From contig CAVYKB010000009.1 in NCBI GenBank assembly GCA_963768975.1, positions 62,001-126,000 on the forward strand: a stretch of 64,000 nucleotides of DNA, written 5' to 3'. This document shows, piece by piece, positions 33,488 to 40,973 of the stretch. Below the pieces are notes generated by a model, which searched no databases, was not told the origin of the DNA, and was given only the letters and a program-made list of their open reading frames with translations. A program made the translations under genes and the position numbers. This stretch comes from CADCTB01 sp963768975. GTDB lineage: Bacteria; Actinomycetota; Acidimicrobiia; Acidimicrobiales; AC-14. The stretch's first letter is position 1. Each line of letters begins with the position of its first letter.

Positions 33488-33856
33488 ATGCGACGGTCGA
33501 CTCGACACTACCTAGTCGTCACCGGGGTCGTGACCGTCGCCCTGCTGCGGCCGATCCGGCGGGTGGAGGTGGCGGGCGACAGCATGCTGCCGGCGCTGCG
33601 CCCCGGCGACCGCCTCCTGGTCGTGCGCAGGAGGCGCATCCGGCCGGGCGACGTGGTGGCGGTGACCGATCCCGGGCTGGCGTCGCGCACCCTGGTGAAG
33701 CGGGTTGCCGGCGCCGGCCCGGCGGGCATCACGGTGCTCGGCGACAACGCCGCAGCCAGCACCGACAGCCGCACGTTGGGCCCCGTGCCGCCCTCGGCCA
33801 TCCGGGGCCGGGTCTTCTACCGGTACTTCCCGGCTAGCCGGCGGGGCCGGTTGTAG
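33488..33856 (+). CDS. sodX: Ni-SOD maturation protease (S26 family)
   Basis: A 122-residue signal-peptidase-like enzyme that removes the Ni-SOD propeptide. The S26 catalytic Ser is in VAGDSMLPALRPGDRLLV and the catalytic Lys in LVKRVAGAGPAG; GDNAAASTDSRTLGPVP is the third conserved block. A single hydrophobic segment lies at the N-terminus (HYLVVTGVVTVALL). Its small size and place next to sodN set it apart from general signal peptidase I. It begins 21 bases from the sodN start, leaving little room for two separate promoters. Confidence 0.92.
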   Translation: MRRSTRHYLVVTGVVTVALLRPIRRVEVAGDSMLPALRPGDRLLVVRRRRIRPGDVVAVTDPGLASRTLVKRVAGAGPAGITVLGDNAAASTDSRTLGPVPPSAIRGRVFYRYFPASRRGRL

Positions 33857-33866
33857 CCTGAGAGTG

Positions 33867-34406
33867 ATGTGGACTGACGATGTGGACCGCGTCCTGGCCG
33901 ACGACTGGATGGGCGACGTCGCATCGCGGCCGATCGAGGACATCCGGGCCATGCGCGACGAAGTCCGCGCCGTCGAGGACAAGGTGTCTTACCTGCGACG
34001 GATCATCCAGGGCCGGGCCGACATCGTGGCCGCCGACCTGCGCCGGCGGGCCGAGGGCGGGTCGCCCATCGACCTGAGCACGCTGATCGAGCAGCTCCCC
34101 GACATCCTGAGCGACAAGGGCGGCGGCCCTGGCGGCCCCGGCCGCCTTCCCACCGGCGTCATGGCGCCCGACGACGCCAGCCTCACCGTCGAGATCGACG
34201 AGGTGGCCGGACCCGACGCCCTAGGCCACCTGGCCGACATGAGCGACGACGACGTGGCCACGCTGGCCCGGGCCATCGGCGACATCGAGCGCCGCACCTC
34301 GGCCGCCCGGCGGGGGCTGTTCGGGCGAATCGACGCCTTGAACGGCGAGCTGGCCCGCCGGTACGGCTCCGGCGAGGCCGATGTCGCCGCCCTGCTCGAC
34401 CGCTGA
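33867..34406 (+). CDS. RsiG-like c-di-GMP-binding anti-sigma factor
   Basis: A 179-residue helical protein. Residues 37-52 read EDKVSYLRRIIQGRAD, which fits the c-di-GMP motif E(X)3S(X)2R(X)3Q(X)3D exactly (E37, S41, R44, Q48, D52). Near the C-terminus ERRTSAARRGLFGRID repeats the pattern with Phe in place of Gln. In Streptomyces, RsiG holds the sigma factor WhiG when bound to c-di-GMP. No sigma gene lies beside it here. The ATG at 33867 is chosen; a GTG one codon earlier is possible. Function is inferred from the motif. Confidence 0.75.
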   Translation: MWTDDVDRVLADDWMGDVASRPIEDIRAMRDEVRAVEDKVSYLRRIIQGRADIVAADLRRRAEGGSPIDLSTLIEQLPDILSDKGGGPGGPGRLPTGVMAPDDASLTVEIDEVAGPDALGHLADMSDDDVATLARAIGDIERRTSAARRGLFGRIDALNGELARRYGSGEADVAALLDR

Positions 34407-34530
34407 GCCACCCCTACTCGGCCCGAAAGCACGTCGATCGGGCGTGCGGCCCGAGGCGCTCTCCGAGCGACGCGTGTTCCGGACCTCGGTTGCACGGAAT
34501 GGTTAGCTGCTGGGTAGGGTTTGCAGCGTC

Positions 34531-35784
34531 GTGCGCCGCCTCGCAGTCCTCTCCTTCCACACGTCGCCACTGACTCAGCCCGGCACCGGCGACGGTGGGG
34601 GCATGAACGTCTACGTGCGGGAGCTTTCCTCGGCGCTGGCCGGCGCCGGCGTGGAGTGCGAGGTCTTCACCCGATCCTGGCGGCGGGGCCTGGAGCCGGT
34701 CACGGAGGTCGAGCCCGGATTCCGCGTCCACCACGTGCCCGCCGGCCCCGCGGCGTCGGTGGCCAAGGAGGACCTGCCAGAGCACCTCGAGGAGTTCACC
34801 GCCGGCGTGCTCGGCCGCATCGGCGAGTCCGGCCCGGCCGACGCCATCCACGCCAACTACTGGCTCTCGGGCGTGGCCGGTCACACCCTCAAGCACCGCC
34901 TCGAGCTGCCACTGGTGTCGACGTTCCACACCCTGGCCCGGGTCAAGGCCGAGGAGGCCGCCGAGGAGCACGACCGGCGGGCCAGGGCCGAGGCCGAGGT
35001 CATCGGCTGTTGCGACGCCATCCTGGCCAGCTCCGACGACGAGGCGGCCCAGCTCGAGCGCCTGTATGGGGCCGTGCCCCATCGCATCGAGATCGTCCCG
35101 CCGGGCGTCGATCACCAGCTCTTCACCCCCGGCGACCAGCGGGCGGCCCGGGCCGAGCTCGGCGTGGGTGGCGGGCCCGTCCTGCTCTTCGCCGGCCGCA
35201 TCCAGCCGCTGAAGGGCGCCGACGTCGCCGTCCGCACCCTGGCCTCGCTCCTACGCACCGACGAGCGGCCCTCGGACCGGGCCGGGCCCAGCGGGCCGGC
35301 GCCCACCCTGTTGCTGGTCGGTGGGCCGAGCGGCGTCGATGGCGACGACGAGGTGGCCCGCCTGCATCACCTGGTCGCCGAGCTGGGCCTGCGGGAGCGT
35401 GTGACCTTCGTCCCCCCGCAGCCCCACGGGCGACTTGCGCTGTATTACCGGGCGGCTGACGTGTGCCTCGTCCCCAGCCGGTCGGAGTCCTTCGGGCTGG
35501 TGGCCCTGGAGGCGGCGGCCTGTGGGACGCCGGTCGTGGCCGCCGCCGTGGGCGGTCTGCGCACGATCGTGGACCACGGCGCCAGCGGGTTCCTCGTCGA
35601 GGGGCGCGATCCGGAGGCCTACGCCGCGTGCGTCGCCCGGCTGCTGGCCGATCCCGCCCTGGCCGCAGCTATGAGCGTGGAGGCCACGGCCCGGGCGGCG
35701 GGGTACCGCTGGTCGATTACGGCGGCCCGCCTCCGCCGCCTCTACGCCGACCTCACCTCCCGGCAGCTGGTGGAGTGCCGATGA
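34531..35784 (+). CDS. mshA: D-inositol-3-phosphate glycosyltransferase, mycothiol biosynthesis
   Basis: A 417-residue GT4-family enzyme with GT-B fold. It transfers GlcNAc from UDP-GlcNAc to inositol-3-phosphate, the first step of mycothiol synthesis. The N-terminal signature LSFHTSPLTQPGTGDGGGMN matches MshA. Other family blocks are IVPPGVDHQLFTPGD, FAGRIQPLKGADVAV and SRSESFGLVALEAAACGTPV (with the EX7E motif). It agrees with the mycothiol dehydrogenase at 18054. The GTG at 34531 follows a 124-base gap in which I see no gene. Confidence 0.88.
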   Translation: MRRLAVLSFHTSPLTQPGTGDGGGMNVYVRELSSALAGAGVECEVFTRSWRRGLEPVTEVEPGFRVHHVPAGPAASVAKEDLPEHLEEFTAGVLGRIGESGPADAIHANYWLSGVAGHTLKHRLELPLVSTFHTLARVKAEEAAEEHDRRARAEAEVIGCCDAILASSDDEAAQLERLYGAVPHRIEIVPPGVDHQLFTPGDQRAARAELGVGGGPVLLFAGRIQPLKGADVAVRTLASLLRTDERPSDRAGPSGPAPTLLLVGGPSGVDGDDEVARLHHLVAELGLRERVTFVPPQPHGRLALYYRAADVCLVPSRSESFGLVALEAAACGTPVVAAAVGGLRTIVDHGASGFLVEGRDPEAYAACVARLLADPALAAAMSVEATARAAGYRWSITAARLRRLYADLTSRQLVECR

Positions 35785-36086
35785 GGGCCGGCCGCCGGCG
35801 CTAGTCTGACGGTCCAGGTGGGGGAGAAGAGCCAGCTTCTTTCGGCGCGCCCTTCGATGCATTTCATGTTCTTCCCTTGCGTTCCGTTCCCAGCCCGGGT
35901 ACATTGCCCCTCGGGCCCGAGGGGCGGACGGGTCACCCCTTCGGGGAAGTGGGGGTGACCACGAGGTTCCTCGGGCCCATTCGCGTCTTTTTCGCCCCGT
36001 CGGCCAAGCCTTGCATCGAATTCCGGCCGGGTTTAGCCTTCGCCCACCCCAGGCAGCCGGCGGGCGCTGCTCATCCGCTGGAGTTC
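35785..36086 (+). ncRNA. Candidate structured leader RNA before the M23 peptidase
   Basis: This 302-base gap has no convincing gene but strong nested pairing. The outer stem is 35853-35861 with 36012-36020 (9 bp). The middle stem is 35913-35922 with 35969-35978 (10 bp, extendable by G-T pairs). The inner stem is 35931-35939 with 35952-35960 (9 bp). The left side of the middle stem is also part of a perfect 20-base palindrome (35906-35925), so two folds compete. Cell-wall hydrolase genes in actinobacteria often follow c-di-AMP riboswitches, but the consensus I know is not visible. It may be a different cis-acting RNA. Confidence 0.45.
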
Positions 36087-37235
36087 ATGCCAAACCTGAG
36101 GTTCCCAGCCCGCGCGCTCGTCGTAGTGATGGTGATGGCCCTGGCCACGCCGGCTTTTGCCGACCCCACTCCCGAGGAGAAGCGGGCGGCAGCTCAGGCC
36201 AAGAAGGCCGAGAGCGCGGCCCAGCTCGACACGCTGAAGGCCAACGACGCCGAGCTCGAAGCGGCGGTAAAGGCGCTCGACGCCGGCGTGGCCGTGCAGG
36301 CCGCCAACACCGACGCCGCCAACCAGGCCCTGCGTGCCGCCGAGCGGAGCCTGGGCAGCGCCCAGGCCCGGCTGGCCGCCACCGAGGCGAAGATGGCCGA
36401 CCTGCGGGTCAAGGTCGCCGAGGCCGCGGTGCGGGCCTACGTGCACCCGGGCGGCGACACCCTGCTGGAGATCGTGCGCTCGAAAGATTTGGGGGAGGCC
36501 AGCCGGCGCCAGGCCCTCCTGGCCCATGTCGTCTCGAGCGACCGCGACATCGTCGACCAGATGCGCGCCACCCGCCAGGACGAGCAGATGGAGCGGGAGA
36601 ACCTGTCCGAGGCGGCCAGCGTCGCCGCCGACCGCAAGAAGGCCGCCGTCGAGAAGTTGGCCGGCCTCGAGAAGGCCCGCAGCGACCAGGTCAAGCTCAA
36701 GAACGCCCTCGACGCCCGCATCGCCCAGGTCACCTTTGAGGTGGCCGCCCTGTCCCGGGAGGAGGCCACCCTCTCGGCCCTCATTCGGGCCCGGCAGCTG
36801 CCGCCGGAGTCGTCGGACTCGCCGGCGCCGGCCGCGGCCGCCAGTGCCGCACCCGCCCGCGTGGGTGGCAGCGGCGTAGCCTGGCCGGCGAACGGGTCGG
36901 TGACCTCGGGCTTCGGCTACCGGTGGGGCTCATTGCACGCCGGCATCGACATCGCCAACGGCACCGGGACGCCCATCCGGGCGGCCAAGGCCGGCACCAT
37001 CATCCTGGCCAGCTGGAACGGCGGGTACGGCAACTGCATCGTCATCGACCACGGCGGGGGGTTCTCGACCCTGTACGGCCACATGACGCGCCTGCGAGCC
37101 AGCGAGGGCCAGCGGGTCAGCCAGGGCGACCTGATCGGCGACATGGGCTCCACCGGTAACTCCACCGGCTCCCACCTGCACTTCGAGACCCGCGTCAACG
37201 GCAGCGCGCAGGATCCCACCCGCTACCTGCCATAA
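36087..37235 (+). CDS. M23-family peptidase with coiled-coil region (cell-wall hydrolase or activator)
   Basis: A 382-residue exported protein. It has a signal peptide at residues 1-27 (MPNLRFPARALVVVMVMALA), then a long coiled coil (about 30-235) and a C-terminal LytM/M23 domain. Zinc-binding motifs are visible: HAGIDIA (HxxxD) and GSHLHFE (HxH), with LYGHM between them, so it is likely active. Coiled-coil M23 proteins cut peptidoglycan cross-links or, like EnvC, activate amidases at division. It starts at ATG 36087 with CTGGAG upstream and follows a structured leader. Confidence 0.9.
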   Translation: MPNLRFPARALVVVMVMALATPAFADPTPEEKRAAAQAKKAESAAQLDTLKANDAELEAAVKALDAGVAVQAANTDAANQALRAAERSLGSAQARLAATEAKMADLRVKVAEAAVRAYVHPGGDTLLEIVRSKDLGEASRRQALLAHVVSSDRDIVDQMRATRQDEQMERENLSEAASVAADRKKAAVEKLAGLEKARSDQVKLKNALDARIAQVTFEVAALSREEATLSALIRARQLPPESSDSPAPAAAASAAPARVGGSGVAWPANGSVTSGFGYRWGSLHAGIDIANGTGTPIRAAKAGTIILASWNGGYGNCIVIDHGGGFSTLYGHMTRLRASEGQRVSQGDLIGDMGSTGNSTGSHLHFETRVNGSAQDPTRYLP

Positions 37236-37245
37236 CCTCCCCCGC

Positions 37246-38040
37246 ATGACGCGGCTGGCAGTTCTCGGGGGCGGGAAGATGGGTGCCGCCCTGGTCAGCG
37301 GCCTGCTGGCGTCGGGCTGGGCCCGGCCCGAGGAGATCGTAGTTGTCGAGCCGGTGGCGGCCCGGCGTGATGAGCTGGCGGCCGCCCACCCCGGGCTGGT
37401 GGCGGCGGCGGAGGTGAGCGCCGGCGCCGCCGGCGCCTTGGTCGCGGTCAAGCCGGCCGACGTCGAGGCCGCCTGCCGGGCCCTGACCGACGCCGGCATC
37501 GGGCGGGTACTGTCGATCGCCGCCGGCGTGACCCTGGCCAGCCTGGAGTCCTGGCTGGGCGAGGGCGCCGCGGTCGTCCGGGCCATGCCCAACACGCCCG
37601 CGCTGGTGGGCGCCGGTGCGGCGGCCATCGCCGCCGGCTCGGCCGCCGGCGAGGCCGACCTGGCTTGGGCCGAGGAGATCCTCTCCGCGGTGGGCAGGGT
37701 CGAGCGCGTCCCCGAGAAGCTGCTCGACGCCGTCACCGGGCTCTCCGGCTCCGGGCCGGCGTATGTGTTCCTGGTGGCCGAGGCCCTGATCGAGGCCGGC
37801 GTGGCCGCTGGCCTCCCGCGCCCGGTGAGCGAGACGCTCACGATCCAGACGCTGCTCGGCTCGGCCCGCCTCCTGGCCGAATCGGGTGACCGGCCGGAGG
37901 TGCTGCGGGCCGCAGTGACGTCGCCCGGCGGTACGACCGCTGCCGGCCTGGCCGCGCTGGAGGCGAGGGCCGTGCGGTCGGCGTTCATGGAGGCCGTCAT
38001 GGCCGCCACCGACCGGTCGAAGGCCCTCGGCGGCGCATGA
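37246..38040 (+). CDS. proC: Pyrroline-5-carboxylate reductase
   Basis: A 264-residue NAD(P)H enzyme for the last step of proline synthesis. The Rossmann motif is VLGGGKMGAALVSGLLASGW. Catalytic-region blocks are RAMPNTPALVGAGAAAIAAG, TGLSGSGPAYVFLVAEALIE and RAAVTSPGGTTAAGLAALE, all standard for ProC. The length is normal. It lies 10 bases after the M23 peptidase gene and probably shares its transcript. The next gene, bldC-like, has its own promoter. Confidence 0.95.
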   Translation: MTRLAVLGGGKMGAALVSGLLASGWARPEEIVVVEPVAARRDELAAAHPGLVAAAEVSAGAAGALVAVKPADVEAACRALTDAGIGRVLSIAAGVTLASLESWLGEGAAVVRAMPNTPALVGAGAAAIAAGSAAGEADLAWAEEILSAVGRVERVPEKLLDAVTGLSGSGPAYVFLVAEALIEAGVAAGLPRPVSETLTIQTLLGSARLLAESGDRPEVLRAAVTSPGGTTAAGLAALEARAVRSAFMEAVMAATDRSKALGGA

Positions 38041-38093
38041 CGCCGGCGGGTGTGGGCGACTCGGTGCGGTATGTCACCGCGAAGTACCCACTC

Positions 38094-38123
38094 TCGACCG
38101 TGTGGCCGGGCGCGGCGTAGCAT
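38094..38123 (+). promoter_or_regulatory. Putative sigma-70-type promoter of the bldC-like gene
   Basis: A TCGACC hexamer (38094-38099) and a TAGCAT hexamer (38118-38123) are separated by 18 bases, placing a start near 38130. That is just upstream of the strong GAGGGGTGATC ribosome site of the bldC-like gene. The -35 box is a weak match. Confidence 0.4.
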
Positions 38124-38149
38124 GCCTGGAGGCGAAGAGGGGTGATCAT

Positions 38150-38362
38150 CTGCCATCCACATCCAAGGCCGGGCAATCTCACGAACGGGCCCGGTTCCTG
38201 ACCGTCGCGGAGGTCGCGGCTCAGCTCCGGGTCTCCACCATGACCGTCTACCGGCTGCTGAAGGCCGGCCAGCTCGCGTCCGTCCGGGTGGGCAAGTCCT
38301 ACCGGGTGCGCGAGGACGACGTCGACCGGTACCTGGCGAGCACGTACACGCAGGCCGGGTGA
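38150..38362 (+). CDS. BldC-like MerR-type helix-turn-helix regulator
   Basis: A 70-residue DNA-binding protein: ARFLTVAEVAAQLRVSTMTV followed by YRLLKAGQLASVRVGKSYRV and a short C-terminal helix. This is the one-domain MerR-like fold of BldC, which controls development in Streptomyces and binds direct repeats. I place the start at CTG 38150 because GAGGGGTGATC, an excellent ribosome site, lies right before it and the N-terminus then matches relatives; the in-frame GTG at 38102 lacks such a site. It could also be called an excisionase-type HTH protein. It overlaps the next gene by 4 nt. Confidence 0.8.
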   Translation: MPSTSKAGQSHERARFLTVAEVAAQLRVSTMTVYRLLKAGQLASVRVGKSYRVREDDVDRYLASTYTQAG

Positions 38363-39183
38363 GGTTCGACAACGTCTGGTTCCTGTCCGACTACGGGCTG
38401 GAGGACGAGTTCGTCGGGGTGGTGAAGGCGGTCATCCGGGCCATCGCGCCCCATGTGGCCGTGGGCGACGTCACCCACTCCATCCCCGCCCACGACATTC
38501 GGGCCGGCGCCTTGGCCCTGGCCCGCAGCATGCAGTACCTGACCCTGGTGCCGTCGGTGATCCTGGCCGTAATCGACCCCGGCGTGGGGTCCGACCGCCG
38601 GGCGGTGGCGGTGGAGGCCGGCGGCGACAACGGCGACGGTCCCGGCGCCATCCTCGTCGGGCCCGACAACGGGCTCATGGCGTCGGCTGTGGCCATGGCC
38701 GGCGGCGCCCGCCGGGCCGTGTCGCTGACCAACGACGACTACCACCTGCCGGCGCCCGGGCCCACCTTCGCCGGGCGCGACGTCTTCGCCCCGGCCGCCG
38801 CCCACCTGTGCGCCGGCGTCGACCTGGCCGAGTTGGGCGAGCTGGTCGACCCGATCACCCTCCTGCCGGGCATCATGCCGCTGTCCCGCCACGAGGAGGG
38901 GGCGGTGACCGGCGAGGTGCTGTGGGTCGACCGGTTCGGAAACATCCAGCTCAACGTCGACCCCGACGACCTGCTCCTCATGAACGACCCGTTGGTCCTG
39001 GTCTCCGGCGACAAGACCCGCAAGGCCATCAGGGTCCGCAGCTACCACGACTTACGCTCGGGCCAGATCGGCCTGGTCACGGACTCCTACGGCCTGGTCT
39101 CGATCGCCCTCGACCGCCGCTCAGCCTCCGAAGAGCTCCGCATAGGCTCCGGCGACTCCGTGACGATCAAGCCTGCGGAATAG
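38359..39183 (+). CDS. SAM hydroxide adenosyltransferase (DUF62 family)
   Basis: A 274-residue enzyme that hydrolyses S-adenosylmethionine to adenosine and methionine. Family motifs include LSDYGLEDEFVGVVKAVI (Asp that binds ribose), AVIDPGVGSDRRAVAVE, VGPDNGLMASA and FAGRDVFAPAAAHL, with DRFGNIQLNVDPDD in the C-terminal domain. It is related to fluorinases and chlorinases, but these motifs fit the hydroxide adenosyltransferase branch. The GTG start overlaps the stop of the bldC-like gene. Why a cell hydrolyses SAM this way is not settled. Confidence 0.9.
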   Translation: MRFDNVWFLSDYGLEDEFVGVVKAVIRAIAPHVAVGDVTHSIPAHDIRAGALALARSMQYLTLVPSVILAVIDPGVGSDRRAVAVEAGGDNGDGPGAILVGPDNGLMASAVAMAGGARRAVSLTNDDYHLPAPGPTFAGRDVFAPAAAHLCAGVDLAELGELVDPITLLPGIMPLSRHEEGAVTGEVLWVDRFGNIQLNVDPDDLLLMNDPLVLVSGDKTRKAIRVRSYHDLRSGQIGLVTDSYGLVSIALDRRSASEELRIGSGDSVTIKPAE

Positions 39184-39246
39184 TCGCCGTCGCAGGCCGG
39201 CAGCCGCTTGGGGCCGCCTGGGGGCGGCGTGCACGGCCGCCGGCGG

Positions 39247-39333
39247 TCAGGCAGCGATCACGAACTGGATGATCGAGGCGCCGAGGATCAGGACGAGCAA
39301 GGCGGCCAGCAGGATGGCGATCGACGGCCTCAC
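39247..39333 (-). CDS. 28-residue membrane microprotein coupled to a receiver gene
   Basis: The start GTG at 39333 shares its first base with the TAG stop of the receiver-domain gene (TAGTG). The product, MRPSIAILLAALLVLILGAS and eight more residues, is a single membrane helix with one Arg at the start. No Shine-Dalgarno is needed if translation re-initiates. No function is recognised, and the evidence is position and hydrophobicity. The plus-strand SAM enzyme ends 63 bases away. Confidence 0.5.
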   Translation of the reverse strand: MRPSIAILLAALLVLILGASIIQFVIAA

Positions 39334-39740
39334 TAAAACAGGCTGGCGCAGAGGCGGTTGATCTCCCGCTCGAGCGAGGAGAGGCCGTCGACCTTGCCGA
39401 TGCACAGGGAGATGCCGGCGTCGGCCGCCGCCCGCTCCAGAGGCTCGTCGATGTAGGCGGTGTAGAGGATCATCACCTGGTCGGGCCGGCGCTGGCGGAT
39501 GCCGCGGGCGGTGTCCAGGCCGTCCATCCCCGGCATCTTGTAGTCGATGACGACGATGTCGGGGTCGGCGGCGACCACGGCCTCGAGCGCGGCGGGGCCA
39601 CTGGCGACATCACCCACCACCTCGTAACCGTCGAGGGAGAGCATCGAGGTGAGCATGCGGCGCACGTGGTCGGTGTCGTCGACCACCATCACCCGGATCG
39701 TGCGGGACACGACAGGTGATGCTACCCGCTTGGCCTTCAT
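39333..39740 (-). CDS. Stand-alone response regulator receiver protein
   Basis: A 135-residue CheY-like receiver with no output domain. Acidic pocket residues are in IRVMVVDDTDHVRRM, the phosphorylated Asp is in DIVVIDYKMPGMDG, and the switch Thr is in ILYTAYIDEP. The conserved Lys near the end is in CIGKVDGLSSLEREI. The ATG at 39740 overlaps the stop of the CAP-domain gene (TAATG). There is no kinase in the window. It may regulate by protein contact, and its neighbours are a small CAP fragment and a microprotein. Confidence 0.88.
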   Translation of the reverse strand: MKAKRVASPVVSRTIRVMVVDDTDHVRRMLTSMLSLDGYEVVGDVASGPAALEAVVAADPDIVVIDYKMPGMDGLDTARGIRQRRPDQVMILYTAYIDEPLERAAADAGISLCIGKVDGLSSLEREINRLCASLF

Positions 39741-40156
39741 TACCCGGTGGCCAGCTCCAGCGTCCGGGTGACGTCGATGACCAGGCTGCCCCAGGGCGAC
39801 ACGTCGATGGCCGTCACCGCGGCGGCAACCGGCGCGGCGACCGGCACAGTCACCGGGACGGTCGTGGTGGTCGGCGCCGGCTTGGGCAGCGCCCGGTGGA
39901 CGGTCTCCAGGTCGGGGCCCTGGCCCACGTTCTCGCTGACCTTGGACCAGTTGCCGGTCACCTGCTTGGAGAGGTTGGGGTTGTGGGAGATGATGCCGTC
40001 GGTTGCCATCTTGGCCGCCCACGTGCGGGCGAGGCCGGCGAGCTCCTCGTCGAAGGCCAGCCCCGGCAGCCCAGCGGCGGCGCGGACTTCGTTGAACCTT
40101 GAGCGGCCGGTACGATTGGTTCGCTGGAAGAGAGCAGCGCTTGTGAACAAACGCAC
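39740..40156 (-). CDS. Truncated CAP/SCP-domain protein
   Basis: A 138-residue protein. FNEVRAAAGLPGLAFDEELA, LARTWAAKMATDGIISHNPN and KVSENVGQGPDLETVHRAL are the N-terminal half of a CAP (SCP/TAPS) domain, with the His and Glu of its cleft. The second half of the domain is replaced by a Thr/Val/Pro-rich tail. The GTG at 40156 gives no signal peptide, unlike normal exported CAP proteins. It may be a remnant of a longer gene cut by the rex promoter region, or a shortened variant. It is coupled to the receiver gene. Confidence 0.55.
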   Translation of the reverse strand: MRLFTSAALFQRTNRTGRSRFNEVRAAAGLPGLAFDEELAGLARTWAAKMATDGIISHNPNLSKQVTGNWSKVSENVGQGPDLETVHRALPKPAPTTTTVPVTVPVAAPVAAAVTAIDVSPWGSLVIDVTRTLELATG

Positions 40157-40178
40157 GAAGTCACGTACACTTCGGGCA

Positions 40179-40973
40179 ATGCAGGACCCGAACAGGGACG
40201 AAGGTTCCCCGTCGCCGGCCCGGGAGGCCGGGGCATGGTCGCCGGCGGCCGGGAACGGGAACGGGAGCTCTGTCCCGGTCGAGGTCGTGCTGCCCACCGC
40301 CGGCATGGGCGCTCCCGGCCGGAACCCCCGCCGCATCCCCGAGGCCACCGTCGCCCGCCTCCCGGTGTACCTGCGCAGCCTGCTCGAGGTGGCCGACGCC
40401 CACACGGTCACTATCTCCTCGGAGCGCCTGGCGGAGATGGCCGGCGTCAACGCGGCCAAGGTGCGCAAGGACCTGTCCTACCTGGGCTCGTACGGCACCC
40501 GTGGCGTGGGCTACGACGTCCAGTTCCTGCTGGTCCAGATCAACCGGGTCCTCGGGCTGACCCAGGACTGGCCGGTCGTCATCGTCGGCATCGGCAACCT
40601 GGGCCACGCCTTGGCCAACTACAAGGGCTTCGGCGCCCGCGGCTTCCGCATCGCCGCTCTGGTCGACGCGGATGCCTCCAAGGTGGGCGAGATCGTCGCC
40701 GACCTTCCCGTCCGCCACCTTTCCGACCTGCCGGCCATCGCCGCAGCCGAGCAGATCGCCATCGGCATCGTGGCCACGCCGGCCTCGTCCGCCCAGGAGG
40801 TGGCCGACCTACTGGTGGCGGCGGGCGTGACGTCGATCCTCAACTTCGCCCCGGCGGTCATCTCAGTGCCCCGGGGGGTGTCGCTGCGCAAGGTCGACCT
40901 GTCGATCGAGCTGCAGATCCTCTCCTTCTACCAGCAGCTGCGGGAGGTCGCCCCCCGCGTGGCCGAGGCCTGA
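40179..40973 (+). CDS. rex: Redox-sensing transcriptional repressor Rex
   Basis: A 264-residue NAD(H)-sensing repressor. After a Pro/Gly-rich 50-residue extension comes the winged-helix part (RLPVYLRSLLEVADAHTVTI, AEMAGVNAAKVRKDLSYLGS, YGTRGVGYDV), then a Rossmann domain with VVIVGIGNLGHALANYKGFG and the C-terminal swap helix (LQILSFYQQLREVAPRVAEA). Rex leaves DNA when NADH rises, inducing respiration genes. Leading the haem operon, it may couple haem synthesis to redox state, as in Streptomyces. An upstream TTGTGAACAA half-site (40141-40150) may be part of its operator. It shares one base with the next gene. Confidence 0.95.
   Translation: MQDPNRDEGSPSPAREAGAWSPAAGNGNGSSVPVEVVLPTAGMGAPGRNPRRIPEATVARLPVYLRSLLEVADAHTVTISSERLAEMAGVNAAKVRKDLSYLGSYGTRGVGYDVQFLLVQINRVLGLTQDWPVVIVGIGNLGHALANYKGFGARGFRIAALVDADASKVGEIVADLPVRHLSDLPAIAAAEQIAIGIVATPASSAQEVADLLVAAGVTSILNFAPAVISVPRGVSLRKVDLSIELQILSFYQQLREVAPRVAEA

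Noticed and set aside
34470..34510. Fourth copy of the CTGGTTGCA palindrome near CGGTTGCACGG
   Set aside because: Only seven bases match and there is no second arm.
35785..36086. c-di-AMP (ydaO-type) riboswitch
   Set aside because: The expected conserved blocks could not be found, so I list only a candidate structured leader.
40141..40173. Full Rex operator before rex
   Set aside because: TTGTGAA is followed by GCACGAA with the wrong spacing and sequence for the second half. The inverted repeat GAAGT...ACTTC at 40157-40173 is short. I mention only a half-site.
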